DNA of 64,000 bases from Chrysomallon squamiferum (GCA_012295275.1 CM022676.1:13454379-13518378), one strand, 5' to 3'; shown: positions 11,068 to 23,226, numbered from the stretch's first letter. The notes: generated from the letters alone by a model not told the origin. A program made the numbers and translations.

Positions 11068-12277
11068 CTTCAAAGAATGTGAAACAAATTTACGCTTATG
11101 TCATCTTATGTTGTATTTGTATTTTATTACATTAGTTACATTAATAGAAGAGGAACAAAATTAAAAAATATAGAATCAAAAACTGACGATATGTGTACAT
11201 CATTCAATGCTATTAATTTAGATCACCAATAGTAATAAAATATAACAGAAAATTTAAACAAAATAAAAATATAATGAAACACAAAAATAAACAGCAGCAG
11301 TAATATCAACTGTAGAAATAGAACAAATGTAACAATAGTAAAGCATTACTTTTATTATTCTAATTAAAGGGGCATGTAGTGAAAAATCATTTTTTATTTA
11401 TGTTACAGAATTGAAAGATTTGAAATAATGTCCTTTTATTACATCATAAAAATAGTTTTGGTTTATTATTTTACGACAAATTTTTATTTTTACTTTTGTC
11501 TTTTTTTTAAATACCGTGCTATTCAAATTGCTGGGCTTCATCATAAAACAAAAAAATTAATCTTTACTTAAATACTTCAAAAGAAAGTAATGTATATATA
11601 TATATATGACATTTTATTTTTTATTTAAAAAAAAGAAAAAAGACAACAACAAAAACACAGGAAAGTTATATAAAGGTCATATGAAAAGAAGAGATAATGT
11701 TTCCAAGATTTTCTTTCAGTCATTTTAAAGTGTTTGTTTCTAAATATATACATTTCTAATTTGGAAAAGAAAAAAGACATGACACATTTATATGAAAAAG
11801 TAAATTTTGTCACTAGCATACCCCGTTAACAACATATAAATTTAGGCATTCATTAACTATTAGTTATTAATGGTCACATTTTCTTTAACACATATTCACA
11901 AATATAAACCAGATACTGGGTTATTACTTAAATGACATGAAATTGTTGAAATGTTTTAATCTATTCAGTTTGTGATACATAAAACAATATTTATTATAAT
12001 CAAACAGTTTTTTTGCTATTCAGTCATTCACATTAGGTATATTAACAACTAAACAATCAGATCAGAATGTAATATTTCTGTATTAAAGTCCGTAGAGTGG
12101 CTGAAATGTAAGACAATATTTTCAAGAATACAACGTTACACAAGATTGAAAAATAACACTAAATTATGTTAATAATGAATGTAACATAATAATATATTTA
12201 CACTTATCTAGTTTTTGCCTCTTTTTGCAGCTGCAGCATTAGTTGTATGATAGATCATATTATCCATATTACCCATC

Positions 12278-12301
12278 TTAATCTCGGCCACACTTTGCTC
12301 C
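12278..12301 (-). pseudogene. R2 terminal exon truncated by a stop
   Basis: Acceptor tttcag then GAKCGRD and TAA, where R1 reads GPKHGRNKDGLLY. The following bases switch to VLED-exon sequence of R2b. Confidence 0.7.
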
Positions 12302-12483
12302 CTGAAATAACAGAGGCATAAAATGAAACAACCAGTTGATGGTGTCAGCTTAAAACGTATGCATCTGCCTTCCTGTTATCAACAGTAACTGTACTTTTTT
12401 TCTTCTTCTATTTTTAATGTCTTTATATCATGTTTTTTTCAGGCTTCTTATACTTACGTTAAAATAACAGTCAATAAAATTAC

Positions 12484-12581
12484 CGTAACATTTTCACAGG
12501 CAGGATCATCATTTCCACTGTAAGCAGCATTAACATATATATTATATTCTTTTCCAATTCCAACATTTTCGTAACTATCAC
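12484..12581 (-). pseudogene. R2 YENV tail exon (intact frame)
   Basis: 98 nt, phase 1-to-0, same length as R1 6869-6966. Reads SYENVGIGKEYNIYVNAAY, with an additional tyrosine compared with R1. Confidence 0.65.
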
Positions 12582-12839
12582 CTAAATTAAAACACGTCTT
12601 AGGCAACAGTTGATGAGTTGGTTTCATAATTCCCCCACCCAAAAAACAATTACGTAACTGTAATGAAATGGAAAGATTATGTTTCAATTTTAAAATTTCA
12701 CTTGACCAAATGTGAAAAAGAATATCACTAATTAGAATAGAGTCATTATAAGACTTTTTTTTTAATTTTTAAATTTTTAATTATTTGCTATTGATAAATT
12801 CAAAATGATACCAGATGTTAAATTCTCAAATATATTTAC

Positions 12840-12872
12840 TCCTTGAAGACTGATGCAGTGGTCTTTTATCAT
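12840..12872 (-). pseudogene. R2 DDKRP tail exon
   Basis: 33 nt, identical peptide to R1 6565-6597; acceptor attgcag and donor gtaaat retained. Confidence 0.55.
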
Positions 12873-13378
12873 CTGCAATATGGGAACAAAAACAAAAACA
12901 TTTTAAAAGTGAAATAAATTAAAACTGAGAAAGTAACTTGAACAAATATTATTACCTGTAAAGTTGTATGGATATTAAATGGAAAATAGAGTTCAAGATT
13001 CACCTGTATTCATTCCTTGTATAAATTCACTTTCTAATTATAAATTTATATTTTTTACTTACAAATAGAACATGTGTTTATTAATTTTTCTTTGCATACT
13101 AAGCACTTTTCAAAGTATTATATGAAATTTTATTTAAACCTTTTTTTTTGGGGGGGGAATTTTGGTCTGAATGTTTGAAATCCAAATAAGCAGTTCAGTT
13201 ATCTTTTAAGTTACTTATTTTAGTGGGGTTTTTTGTGAAGAAATAAAAAATATGATGTTAAATAAATGAATGAAAATATTGAGAGGCACATATGAAATAA
13301 CATAACATCTGGCTGTTATGGTTTACAGTTAAATGTTTTATTTACTCATATCGAAGTAATTTTTTGTTTTTAACATAC

Positions 13379-13513
13379 CTCTGTCTTTTTCTTTCTTGTC
13401 AGTAATATCACTCTGTTTACATCTGTTCTTAACAACAACTGAATATTGGCTTTCTGGATTTTCCATCACATTTTTCTCACTTGTAACTGTCTCAGGTTGA
13501 GCAGTATTTGTTT
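13379..13513 (-). pseudogene. R2 SQYSVV (ITIM-type) tail exon, intact
   Basis: 45-codon phase 1-1 exon with donor gtatgt. ENPESQYSVVVK contains S-Q-Y-S-V-V, which fits the ITIM consensus. Best-preserved copy of an exon broken in both R1 and R2b. Confidence 0.65.
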
Positions 13514-13537
13514 CTTCAAAAAATATGAATGAATGTA

Positions 13538-14326
13538 CAGTGATACTTAAGTTACGAGTGCACCAGCTTATGAGTTTTCTGAGTTACGAGCAGTCGCAGA
13601 GGTGATTTTTTGCTTTGAGTTGTGAGCCAAAATCTGAATTACGAGTGAGTTTCAGATACACCGCCGCTAGTTGGCGCAATGAACAACATAACATCGGCCC
13701 AGCATCCCGTGCCTCGCTCACTTGATTTATGTCGTTACCTCGCCATTGAAGCACCTCTATTATGCTTGTGTTTTATGCAGTATTTTGCCAAATTTCTGTT
13801 TTCTGACCATGAATCCTAAGAAAGTGAATGCAAAGGACATTGCTGAGAAGAAGAAATGGATGATGTCCATTGAATTAAAGCATGAAATAAACGAAAAACA
13901 TGAGCGAGGTGTGCATGCAGTCAAAATGGCTAGGCAATACGAGCGTAGTACTACTATGATACATACCATACTAAAACAGAAGGAGTTGATAAAAGCTACA
14001 ACTCCTGCTAAAGGTGTTAAAATAATTTTAAAGCATCAGACCTATGTCATGAAAAGACTGAAAAACCCTAACCATGTACACTTTACAAAATCAATCTATT
14101 TCTTTACAGTCTCTTTTATTTTGTTTTTATACAATATGTGTCGTTTATACATGCATTTTTCTTATTTAAAAATATGTTACAAAAAAATGGAGTAGTTTTG
14201 GGGAGACTGGAACAGATTAATGGTATTTCAATAATTTGATTTTGGAAAATTGATTTGCTATATGAGCAAACTGAGTTACTAGCTGGGTCACAGAACAAAT
14301 TAAACTCATAAGTCAAGGTACCACTG
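13538..14326 (+). mobile_element. pogo/Tigger-like DNA transposon, internally deleted
   Basis: Ends in imperfect inverted repeats (cagtgatacttaagttacga on the left, its counterpart ending accactg on the right) flanked by TA, the target duplication of Tc1/mariner/pogo elements. The sense strand from 13808 encodes MNPKKVNAKDIAEKKKWMMS and then an HTH region (ELKHEI, HERGVHAVKMARQYERSTT, ILKQKE) typical of the N-terminal DNA-binding part of Tigger transposases. The catalytic DDE region is absent, so it is non-autonomous. A second copy lies at 44494-45085. Confidence 0.75.
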
Positions 14327-15683
14327 TATATATATTCTGTCATTTTAAATTTTGTTTTTATTTTATTAAATTAATTACATTGACAAAAGAGGAGAAAAAT
14401 GAAAAATGACATCATTATAAACTGAAAATATATGTACATCCTTCAATGCTATTAATATAGATCATTAACAGAACAAAAAATAAATAACAAAATATTTTAA
14501 AAAACTAATAACAGTGAAACTAAGAAAAGTAAGCAGCAATAACAGTTTTACATGTAGCACAAAAGTAACAATAGTAAAGTATTCCTTTTATTATTCTGAT
14601 TGAGGGGGTGTGCGGTGAAAATGAAAAATCAGTATTCTTTATGTTGCAGAATTGAAATGATTGAAATAATCCACATTTGTTATATTAAGAAACTAGTACT
14701 AGTTACTGTTTCTTTTTTTGTGACAAATAGTTAATTTTATATTTGTTTTTTTTTAAATTTCATGAACATCTCCAACAGAAACCAATATATATAATTCAAA
14801 CTGATGTTTGTCTACAAAATCACGGAGAGAAATTAGTCTTCATGTAAATACTTCCAAAGAAATATTTAAAAGTTAATATGTTTTTCAAGTTGTGTAAAGT
14901 TTATATGAAATGAACAATGACTTTTTCCAAGACTTTCTTTTTGTCATTTTGTAGTGTTTGTTTCTAAATAAATATACATTTCAAATTTGGAATCTAGCAC
15001 AAATAGTTATCATGCAGCATCTTCCCAAAATGTTAGCATAGTGTGAAAAATGATACATCTAAAAAAGAAAATTAAGTAAATGAAGCTTTATGAACCATAT
15101 TTCCATTTATTATGGCTATAATGATGATGTTCTTCTTCATTATTATGTAATCTGTTTATATGCATTTTCTTTACCAAACAAAACCCTGAAACATTTATCA
15201 GAAAAAGTACATGGTTAATGTATGTAAATGGTTCTGTCAAAAATTAAAAACAGGTTTCTTATACAAATGTTGTCAGTTTTTGCCTAACATATCCCCTTAA
15301 CAACATATACATTTAAGCATTCATTAACTATTAGTTATCAACTCACATCTTTATCAGATACTCAAAAATATCAACCAGTTAGTGGATTACTGTTTAAATG
15401 ATATAAGATTGTGAAAGTGTTTTGATCTATTTAGATCTGAAACATAAAATTATATTTGTTATAATCAAACACTGTTTGCTTGCCGTTCAGTCAACGACAG
15501 TATGTAAATTAACAAGTGAATACTCAATGATGTAGTATTTTTGTATTAAATAAGGTTTTATAAAATCCTCTGTCATTAATAAGTGGGGCATTGTCCTTAG
15601 AGTGGCTGACATGTAAGCTTAATTTTCAAGATTTAAAACAGCACTTAATAATGGCAGTAAAATAGCAATATAATTACACTCAC
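14327..15683 (-). other. R2 intron homologous to R1 intron
   Basis: Intronic sequence matching, in inverted orientation, R1 between about 5.0 and 5.8 kb. No other gene recognised. Confidence 0.5.
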
Positions 15684-15749
15684 CTGGTATTTGTACCTTC
15701 TTTGCAGCTGCAGCATTATCTGTGTGATAGATCACATTATCCTCTAAAA
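15684..15749 (-). pseudogene. R2 VLED repeat exon, intact
   Basis: 66 nt, phase 1-1, reads VLEDNVIYHTDNAAAAKK and ends VQIP. Acceptor attaag and donor gtgagt as in R1 exon 3. Confidence 0.65.
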
Positions 15750-16303
15750 CTTAATGAAAGAAACAAACAAAATGTGAAATAGAAAAAAAGAAGAAATATT
15801 TCTTTTGGAGGGACTCAGAATATTTATAACCTACAGTTTATCATATACAATACTTAGGACACAGCTAATAAAAGAAGAAACGTGCTGTGTAACGAGCAGT
15901 TTATATATTCACCTTCCCATAAACAGGAAAGAATGCAACACGTCTTTAATAAACTATCTGTGGAGCACAGAGAGGATAAATCCTGCAACCCGTTACATCT
16001 GTATCTGGTCTAAATATTACAATTTAATTATAAACCACTTCTTATCATTAACATGTTGTTATGTGTCCAGTTTTTTCATATTAACAGAAAATGACATGCT
16101 ACAATCTTTAAATTTGTTTCTAAATAATTATTTAGTCTGAAAATGCTTATATTACCAAAGAAAATAATTTTTTACTAAAACTAGATCTTTTGAAGATAAA
16201 AGTTTAATATATAAAATATTATTCAAACTGATTAAGATATGAAATAACACACTCTTTACTTTCTTTTCTTAAATAGAATGTCAACTGTGAAAAGATTTGA
16301 AAA

Positions 16304-17014
16304 AGATCACCTGGCAACTGTACATTCTTTACACCATTATTGATACGTTATGTTGCAGAACTGTTATTAGACAATAATATGTTTGAATGGCCTCCAAACT
16401 GTAAAAAAGATCTTCAAGTAGTGAATCACAAAGTGAATGATTTTTCTTCTGCTTCTTTTTATTTTTCTTCAAAAATTACTTATGACAAATGCAGTCGAAA
16501 AATATATTTTTTTTCCTTACTTATTTCAATCACATTAATATAAGTAAGATATATATAAGTTAAAAAATAAATAAAATAAGAATAATAATAAAAACAAATA
16601 AAAACAAATATAAATAAAAAGAAAGAAGTTCAATTAACACTTTTAGAACTGAAAACGCAAGATTTTATGTTAAGTATAAACCATGCAGGTAATTTGCTTG
16701 GACAAAAAAGCAAAATTAAGTGTATTCAAATGTGAAATAAAATATGGAGTAATATGCCTCCAAATAAGTATATTTATTACTATGTGTGGAAATCTTATTA
16801 CTGCATTTAACATAGTGTTTATTATATTGATACATTTGTGTATGTCTCAGAAAAGATAGGGTGGTGGAAAGATACAATTAGTTTGATTAAAGAGGCAAAT
16901 TGAAGGCTAACATTTCTTGACATCATCCTTATTCGACCCTCCCTGAAAAAAAGAGAAGAATTAAAATCGATCTTGATTTTGCTGATATATGTACAGTTTA
17001 AATATATGAACAGA

Positions 17015-17045
<31 letters not shown>

Positions 17046-18408
17046 TACAAAAGTAATTTTAATTATTGTGGTTTGGAAAATGATTTAACTGATTTTCATC
17101 ATATCTCAAAAATATTTAATTACATTTACATTAAAAAAGTTTTATTTTTTAAAACACATGTATATACATAAAATGCAAGTACTTTGTAGTAGTTGAGTAA
17201 TAATAAACATGGATCTTTTCTTAGTTTTGTCGAACCATTTTCCAAGTAAATATTATTTAGCAGAACTTAACAATGTGATCACTGACTTAATGCTTCTGTG
17301 TTCTTAGTTATTTTTACACCATTAATACATATACATTTTTCAAACTGTTAATTACTGTGCTAATTATAAATTGCTGAGATCCAACTACTAAAAAATAAAT
17401 TAAAAAATATGAAAATATCATACATGTACAAATACCAAAGCCAATCTGAAATCAAAGGCTTGTTTCTCATTATTGCTGAAAAAATATAAAATCTTGACAG
17501 ACATGTACAGACAGATGTACTATTATTTTTCTTGTAACATGGATAACAAATGAAATTTTAAACCAGTAAACAAGTGTTTCTTAAATATTAATATTTACTC
17601 CAAAGATGCAAATTGGTCTAATTAACAGCATGAGACAAAGACATATTAAATGCCTGAGTGCCAGAGGTGAATTCACAGATTATAAATAAAATGTTCTGAT
17701 GTTTATACTCCATGTTTGACCCCTCGATCTCTGGCAACATATAAACTGACTAACTTGTATATTTATTAATGGTTTTCTGTTAATATGGAACAACAAATAA
17801 AATTTTAGATGTAGTTTACTTCATCCAGGAACTGATATACTTTTTACTTTTTCATAGTTATTAGTCCTTATATCAACTTTTAGCCCAGTTTTAAGGAAAG
17901 AGTAAAATAATACTTATAACTGTGTAAAGAGGAAATGAAATTTCAAAACTGAGTTTATCAAATATCGTTAAAAAGGTATATCCATATATATACCAGATAA
18001 ATACAGTTAAATATTACTTTCTTTACAATTAGGATTATTTAAAATTATATACTCTTTAAAAATATGTTCAACTAAATTATACAATACATTTTAGAACTGA
18101 GTAATAATCTATGAACCTGCCTAAACTTTTGCAACATGATACTGAATAGATGTTAACTTAGGTATTATATCACAGGCAATGCAAAAAAAATAAAAAAATA
18201 AAATAAAACTGAGCAAAATTCAATATAAAATAAAATAACCGTCACACACATATTATAAGTTTATATATATATAAATATCAAGACATTTTATTTTCTATCA
18301 GTGTACTCAACATTTCTTAGAACAAGGTTTGCCAATATTAACTGGAACGAACAGTGTCAAAATACAAGAACTGTGTTTCATTAAAGTATTTAGTGTTATA
18401 TTTTCAGA
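16304..18408 (-). other. R2 degraded middle region
   Basis: Holds the 3' half of the second VLED exon (about 16340-16309), an acceptor-less copy of the PRNIPAHEMP exon (about 16.69 kb), and intron sequence matching R1 3.57-3.66 kb and R7 60.2-60.7 kb. No TM exon found. Confidence 0.5.
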
Positions 18409-18666
18409 TTACTTTGGATCGTTTTTGTGGAGTGTGAAGTTATTTGTAGCCTGACACATAAATGTCTGACTGTTGTCTGTGTAGGACAGATTTTTGAACA
18501 GCCAGTAGGAGTTTGTGTGTGTGGAATCTTTCACTCCGTTATTAAACCAGACAGTCACAAATGGGACACTGCACGTCAGGTTTCTAATCTGACATTCTAA
18601 CAACACAGCGAATGTTGAGTGTGTCTCCTTCATAAATCATTTGTCCTGTCTCGTATCCTCTTATTT
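18409..18666 (-). pseudogene. R2 fused Ig exon remnant (D5/D6)
   Basis: Starts like R3 D5 (EIRGYETGQMIYEGD, LNIRC), then switches to the C-terminal two-thirds of R3 D6 (VTVWFNNGVKDSTHTNSYW, FMCQATNNF). A TAG follows the junction in the first frame, and a TAA replaces the Ser codon near the end, so it is non-functional. Confidence 0.7.
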
Positions 18667-18747
18667 CTGAAAACACAAATTTTACTAGTCAAAAATTACA
18701 TTTAAAATTGTTATTATCTGTTTAATATCACATGAATAGTTTAAAAA

Positions 18748-18755
<8 letters not shown>

Positions 18756-18838
<83 letters not shown>
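18756..18838. repeat. (TA)n then (AAT)n
   Basis: Compound microsatellite in the R2 pseudogene, between its two fused exons. Confidence 0.92.
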
Positions 18839-18841
<3 letters not shown>

Positions 18842-19024
18842 TGGCTTGCATTTCAGTGCCAGAAATGTTGTTCACAAATCAGAATGTGAATCCTAAAGCA
18901 AACTGTATCCAAAACAGAATAAAAGTAAATACTCAAAATCTATTCATTATCATTACTGTGGTTGTTATTGTTAGAGTTATCGTTATTATTATTATAAAAT
19001 AAACTATTTTTACAATGTACTAAC

Positions 19025-19177
19025 AAATCAAACTCAGTTTAGTTTTACTGCTTATCCAGCTTTCTGTGCCAGCAGGTGTTCCTAGAAAAGTGGTGTTACA
19101 CACACAAGTTCCACTCTGTCCTGACTCTATGTAAGTATTTCGACACTCACCACTTGTAAAAGGAAAGTTTGGCGGAT
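19025..19177 (-). pseudogene. R2 fused Ig exon (D3/D4), frame still open
   Basis: 153 nt, phase 1-1. The N-terminal half of the R3 D3 module (DPPNFPFTSGEC, CVCNTTFLGTPAG) is joined to the last strand of the D4 module (SKTKLSLI), with donor gttagt. A clean in-frame deletion product. Confidence 0.65.
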
Positions 19178-19901
19178 CTGTAAGTGAAAACTTCAATATT
19201 AAAAAAATATGTTAAATTTAATAATTACCTGACTGTTGATTCTATCTGATTAACAAAAAAGTATGTATTTATGTATGTATTTAGATATATATATATATTA
19301 AACAATGACACAGATTACACTCCCTAAAGTCGGCATCAATGCATATCAAAACAAGGCCTGAGTTTCAAGTTCTCTCCCGTGACCTCCGTGTTCATCAAAC
19401 GGAACACCCCGCTTATCGCTTCCCGAACTAGAACTTCAACTCACTTCATTTCTATCCCAAAGCCCATGATAGTTAACTGCGGTTGTCGGTTAAATCCACG
19501 GAATAGAAAAAAATAAAAATAAAAATAAAAAAGATTACAACGAAGGTATTCATTGGACAAATTTCCAAGCTGTGTTAATTTGTCACACAAAACAAGCCAC
19601 ATTAATGTAACTATTAAAATGTGTAAACAAACTTTAGAAATTCGTTATCGCCTATTTTGCTGTAATGGTCAGATGAACTTTAATTATTTGCATACATCGG
19701 TAGTTAAAGGCAGGTTATTTACTGGTTTTAATTATTAATACATACTTATTTAATATTTGTTTCTATATATATATATATTATTCCGTTAATAAAATCTTTA
19801 TTTAGTACACGCAATAGAAATGCATCTAAAGAAATACAGTTTCTTAGATAACCGGGTTTTACGTTAAACATAGACGATATTATCTATATTCGACACAAAT
19901 A

Positions 19902-19902
19902 A

Positions 19903-19943
<41 letters not shown>

Positions 19944-19969
19944 ATAGTAGTAGTAGTAGTAGTAGTAGA
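19902..19969. repeat. (GTA)n microsatellite
   Basis: In R2 intron 1. Confidence 0.92.
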
Positions 19970-20328
19970 TGTATCAATAATAATAAGAAAAAGAAAAAAG
20001 AAGAAAAACTTTCTGGAGAAATGTTGGAATTTTGCATCACTTTCAGCACTGATTGAATGTTTATTTCTTTTTAGCAGAAAGACACCACTAGTGTTGTTTT
20101 AAGTGAAAGTGGTCTTTATTATAATTATTATTATTTCATGAAAAATTAACATATATTATTTTATTATTAGCTGTGTTATTCTGTTTTTAAAGTTACACAA
20201 TGGTTAACTCAAAGTTTTATTGAAATTAACAATGGCAGAAGAAAACTAATTCGGTTTTAAATATCTACATTTTACATTATTATCAAACACAGAATACAGT
20301 TATTTCATTCGTCATGTTTTATTCATGA

Positions 20329-20393
<65 letters not shown>

Positions 20394-21495
20394 AGATCTT
20401 AAATAATGGAAAGTAGAACTGTTTCATTTTGTAGACGAAAGTGAAGTTAGACCTGTGACTGGATATCTGTGATAATTATTTGAATTTTTCTCATGGTTTG
20501 ATATAAAAACTGTAAGGTTGGATTATTACCGAAGTTTTGAAAATGTTTTCTTTTCTTTTATTTAACTTAATATATAGGTACTAATGCATATTTTCCTTGT
20601 TAAGCCAGCAGATCCAGTCTAATTATTCATCCACATTAGTTCTCAGCAATTTTCAACAATAACATATTAAAACAACACATCTAGAATAATAGCAGTACAA
20701 AATTTAGCTTGATTGTATCTTACATTGAAACAAACATATATGATTATGTACTGTATAATTGTTCCCTACATCTTGTTTCTCTAAGTTAATTAAATCCTGA
20801 CTTTAGATACAGTCTTAATGCTCTAATAAATAAATAAATAAATAACAACAACAACAGCAACAACAACAACAACAATAATAATAATAATAATAAATTAAAA
20901 AAGAAAATAGGCAAAAACAAAAGAAAACGAGTACTCTTTAGCAATTAACAGATTCTTAATTCACCCTATTAGCCTTGTAATTCTGCATTCGACGTTTCGA
21001 ATAAATAAAAAAAGAAACGGAGAAATGTGAAACTGTTTTCTATAATTAATCTAATAATAATTAGAATAAATGTATGTATATATATATATATTTATATTTA
21101 TCAGTTAAATCTGATAAATTAAACTCAAAGTTGTATTACTATATATTATATAATCTGCCTCTGAAATTTTATATATATATAATTTCACACTGTTTAGCTG
21201 AAGCTGGGTCTTCATAGTGCTATTCATTCACTTGTAATAGAGGCAGATTATATAATATACAGTGATACAACTTTAAGTTAAATTTTAACACAAAACCAGC
21301 CCTAATCAGCACAGAGATTGAATGAACGTTTTCACTGCATCCTTTTTATCGGTAATTTCTAACATGTTTGTTTTAATGTATCAACAAATAGATGAAAAAT
21401 ATATAAATAAGTAAATAAATAAATAATAGATCAACAAATAGATAAAAAATATATAAATAAGTAAATACATAAATAATAGATTGAAGGAAACTTAC

Positions 21496-21550
21496 CTGTG
21501 CTGTATCTAACAATTACGAGAGAAACAAGTAAATATCGCAACAGCGCCAT
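21496..21550 (-). CDS. R2 signal-peptide exon
   Basis: 55 nt from ATG to donor gtaagt, phase 1. MALLRYLLVSLVIVRYST is a short hydrophobic leader, the same exon as in R3 (32753-32807) and R4 (42507-42561). Frame intact although the rest of R2 is decayed. Confidence 0.75.
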
Positions 21551-21640
21551 TGTGTATGCTGTGACTAAACTTGTTTCCTCCGAGTACACGAGCTGTACTT
21601 TATCTAGGTTAAGTTATTATGTCACATTTCTATGGCGCTG
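21551..21640 (-). promoter_or_regulatory. R2 copy of the shared upstream block
   Basis: Matches the blocks upstream of R3 and R4. The GATA-type site (AGATAA on the minus strand, 21600-21605) is kept; the ETS-type core CCGGAAG is changed to TCGGAGG. Confidence 0.5.
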
Positions 21641-23044
21641 TCCAATTTTTATATATTTATTTCACTTTATTTATTATTTTTCAGATGATTTCCTTTTCAG
21701 TTATTTGTCAGTAATCATATCTTGAAAGTCACGACAAAACATTTATATTTATAAAACGAAAGAACATTTCTTGTCATAGGCTTTTCGCAGTCGATTAACT
21801 CAGCAAAGCGTATACGACACTTATATCATTGAATTGTACAACTAATCTATAGCGGTCTACGTCTTCGCGTTTTTATGTCACCCACTTGAGAACCGGTCAG
21901 TAACTGAATATTTTATGCCTAATTCATTGTCAAATCATGTGTTTTTCAAAAAACAAAAACAAAACATTTACACAATATTACTTATTAACCATCATTATTT
22001 TATCAGTTAAGTGTGGATATTTAAACTAAGACATTTAATAAACTGATATGTAGCAGAGAGAGAACAGAGAAGTAATAGAACTGCAAAATGTTATTTTCTT
22101 AATTATATGATTTTTTTTCTGGGATAAAAACCCGCTCTTCAAATTAAAGAGGATACATTCTGTGCTACAGATCACAACGTAAAGTAAAGTGAAATGTTAA
22201 ATTATCTGAATCAAGTTAAACTTAGACAGTCAGCTTAAAATGGACAATTTTTATTACAGTAAATGTCAAATTCAAATGTCTCACTGCTAAAGATCTTCTG
22301 TGAAAATATCCGTTCCATTATTAATTTGAGCAAATGTTACAAATAAAAATATATAAGTTCATGAAACGAGGATGACATTACATGTTTTCATACAGATATT
22401 TTAGGGTATAAAATTATGTATTACTAACGAAGTCCGATCTCCATAAACAATCACTCGTGTGGCTTTAATTAAGTTCAACATCATTTAACAAAGAAACACA
22501 ACTAAATTATATTTAATATTATTACATTGTCACTTTATTACAACTGTCTAACATAACTACATCATTTCATGAAATAGTTGTAAAGAATTAAGAAAAGAGA
22601 ATAAATATATCAATGTTATGATGAACAGTTAATTTTCTTACATCTGTTTTTACTAATTTATAGAAGTTTTAATAACTCTTGCGGAGACCGGACATACGAA
22701 ACCGGAAGTTTATTCTACTTCCGTTTCTTGTTTCCTGACCTGCGCACAACTCACTCCCGTTCACATTGTTTTCTTATTACAACACATTAATTATTGGCAA
22801 ATAAGCTTTAGTTGTGGTGGATTATTAAACTAAGTAAGACACGTAGGTATCACTAAAGGTGGCATTTATTGTATGTTCAGAAAATGATTAGGTATAGTGA
22901 AATAGAAAGATCAATCTCTTAAGATTCTCAATTAAATGATTTCCACTGAAACCAGAGTTTTATGTTATTTTTATCAAACGTGTTTGTTAAAATCTTTTTT
23001 CTCTGATAAGAATGAGTGACGGTTTAATAGTTACACTGTATATT

Positions 23045-23048
<4 letters not shown>
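21641..23048. other. Intergenic between R3 3' end and R2 promoter
   Basis: Further upstream homology with R4 (21.78-21.93 kb versus 42.80-42.95 kb). Two inverted CCGGAAG/CTTCCG sites at 22702-22723. The segment at 22.78-23.05 kb is repeated at 46.02-46.28 kb. No coding exon recognised. Confidence 0.5.
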
Positions 23049-23140
<92 letters not shown>

Positions 23141-23147
23141 TCTCTCC
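23049..23147. repeat. (CT)n microsatellite
   Basis: About 99 bases of CT repeat, starting about 55 bases downstream of the R3 stop codon in transcript sense. Confidence 0.95.
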
Positions 23148-23200
23148 CCTCATAGGCGTCCGAGAAATTTCATCTTTGCAACTTTTAGATGTTGAATCAA

Positions 23201-23226
23201 TTACACTGTATTTTCATATACATTGC
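23201..23226 (-). CDS. R3 terminal exon NVYENTV
   Basis: Acceptor tttctag, then GNVYENTV and TAA. YEN is a Grb2-type YxN site. The same peptide ends R4 (with TGA) and the R5 relic (TAA). Confidence 0.75.

Larger units (their letters stand above)
9470..12277 (-). pseudogene. R2b: tandem duplicate of the R2 receptor tail
   Basis: Minus-strand copy of only the cytoplasmic part of an R1/R2-type receptor. In transcription order: a VLED-type remnant at about 12277-12220 fused to the R2 terminal exon; an SQYSVV-type exon at 11067-10939 with intact splice sites but an in-frame TAA after KQSN; and a degraded DDKRP exon at about 9540-9504 whose acceptor is destroyed. Flanking intron sequence also matches R1 and R2, so this is a genomic duplication rather than a retrocopy. 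No ectodomain or promoter, so no functional receptor. Confidence 0.68.
12278..21550 (-). pseudogene. R2: decayed IgSF receptor of R1 type
   Basis: Begins with an intact signal-peptide exon (21550-21496) and shared promoter, but the ectodomain has collapsed. A fused exon at 19177-19025 and a second at 18666 to about 18409 join parts of successive Ig exons, the second with frame breaks and stops. No Ig-FN3 or TM exon was found between 18.4 and 16.7 kb. The tail is partly intact: VLED exon 15749-15684, SQYSVV exon 13513-13379, DDKRP exon 12872-12840, YENV exon 12581-12484. The terminal exon at 12301 stops after 7 codons (TAA 12280-12278), before the ITIM pair. A Tigger element sits 24 bases upstream of the SQYSVV exon. 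Any product would be secreted and truncated. Confidence 0.75.

Noticed and set aside
13760-13969. Minus-strand frame over the Tigger element
   Set aside because: Antisense shadow of the transposase HTH region on the plus strand.
23049-23147. Long Ser-Leu or Arg-Glu repeat frames over CT tracts, also at 34.7 and 51.4 kb
   Set aside because: Pure microsatellite translation, not genes.
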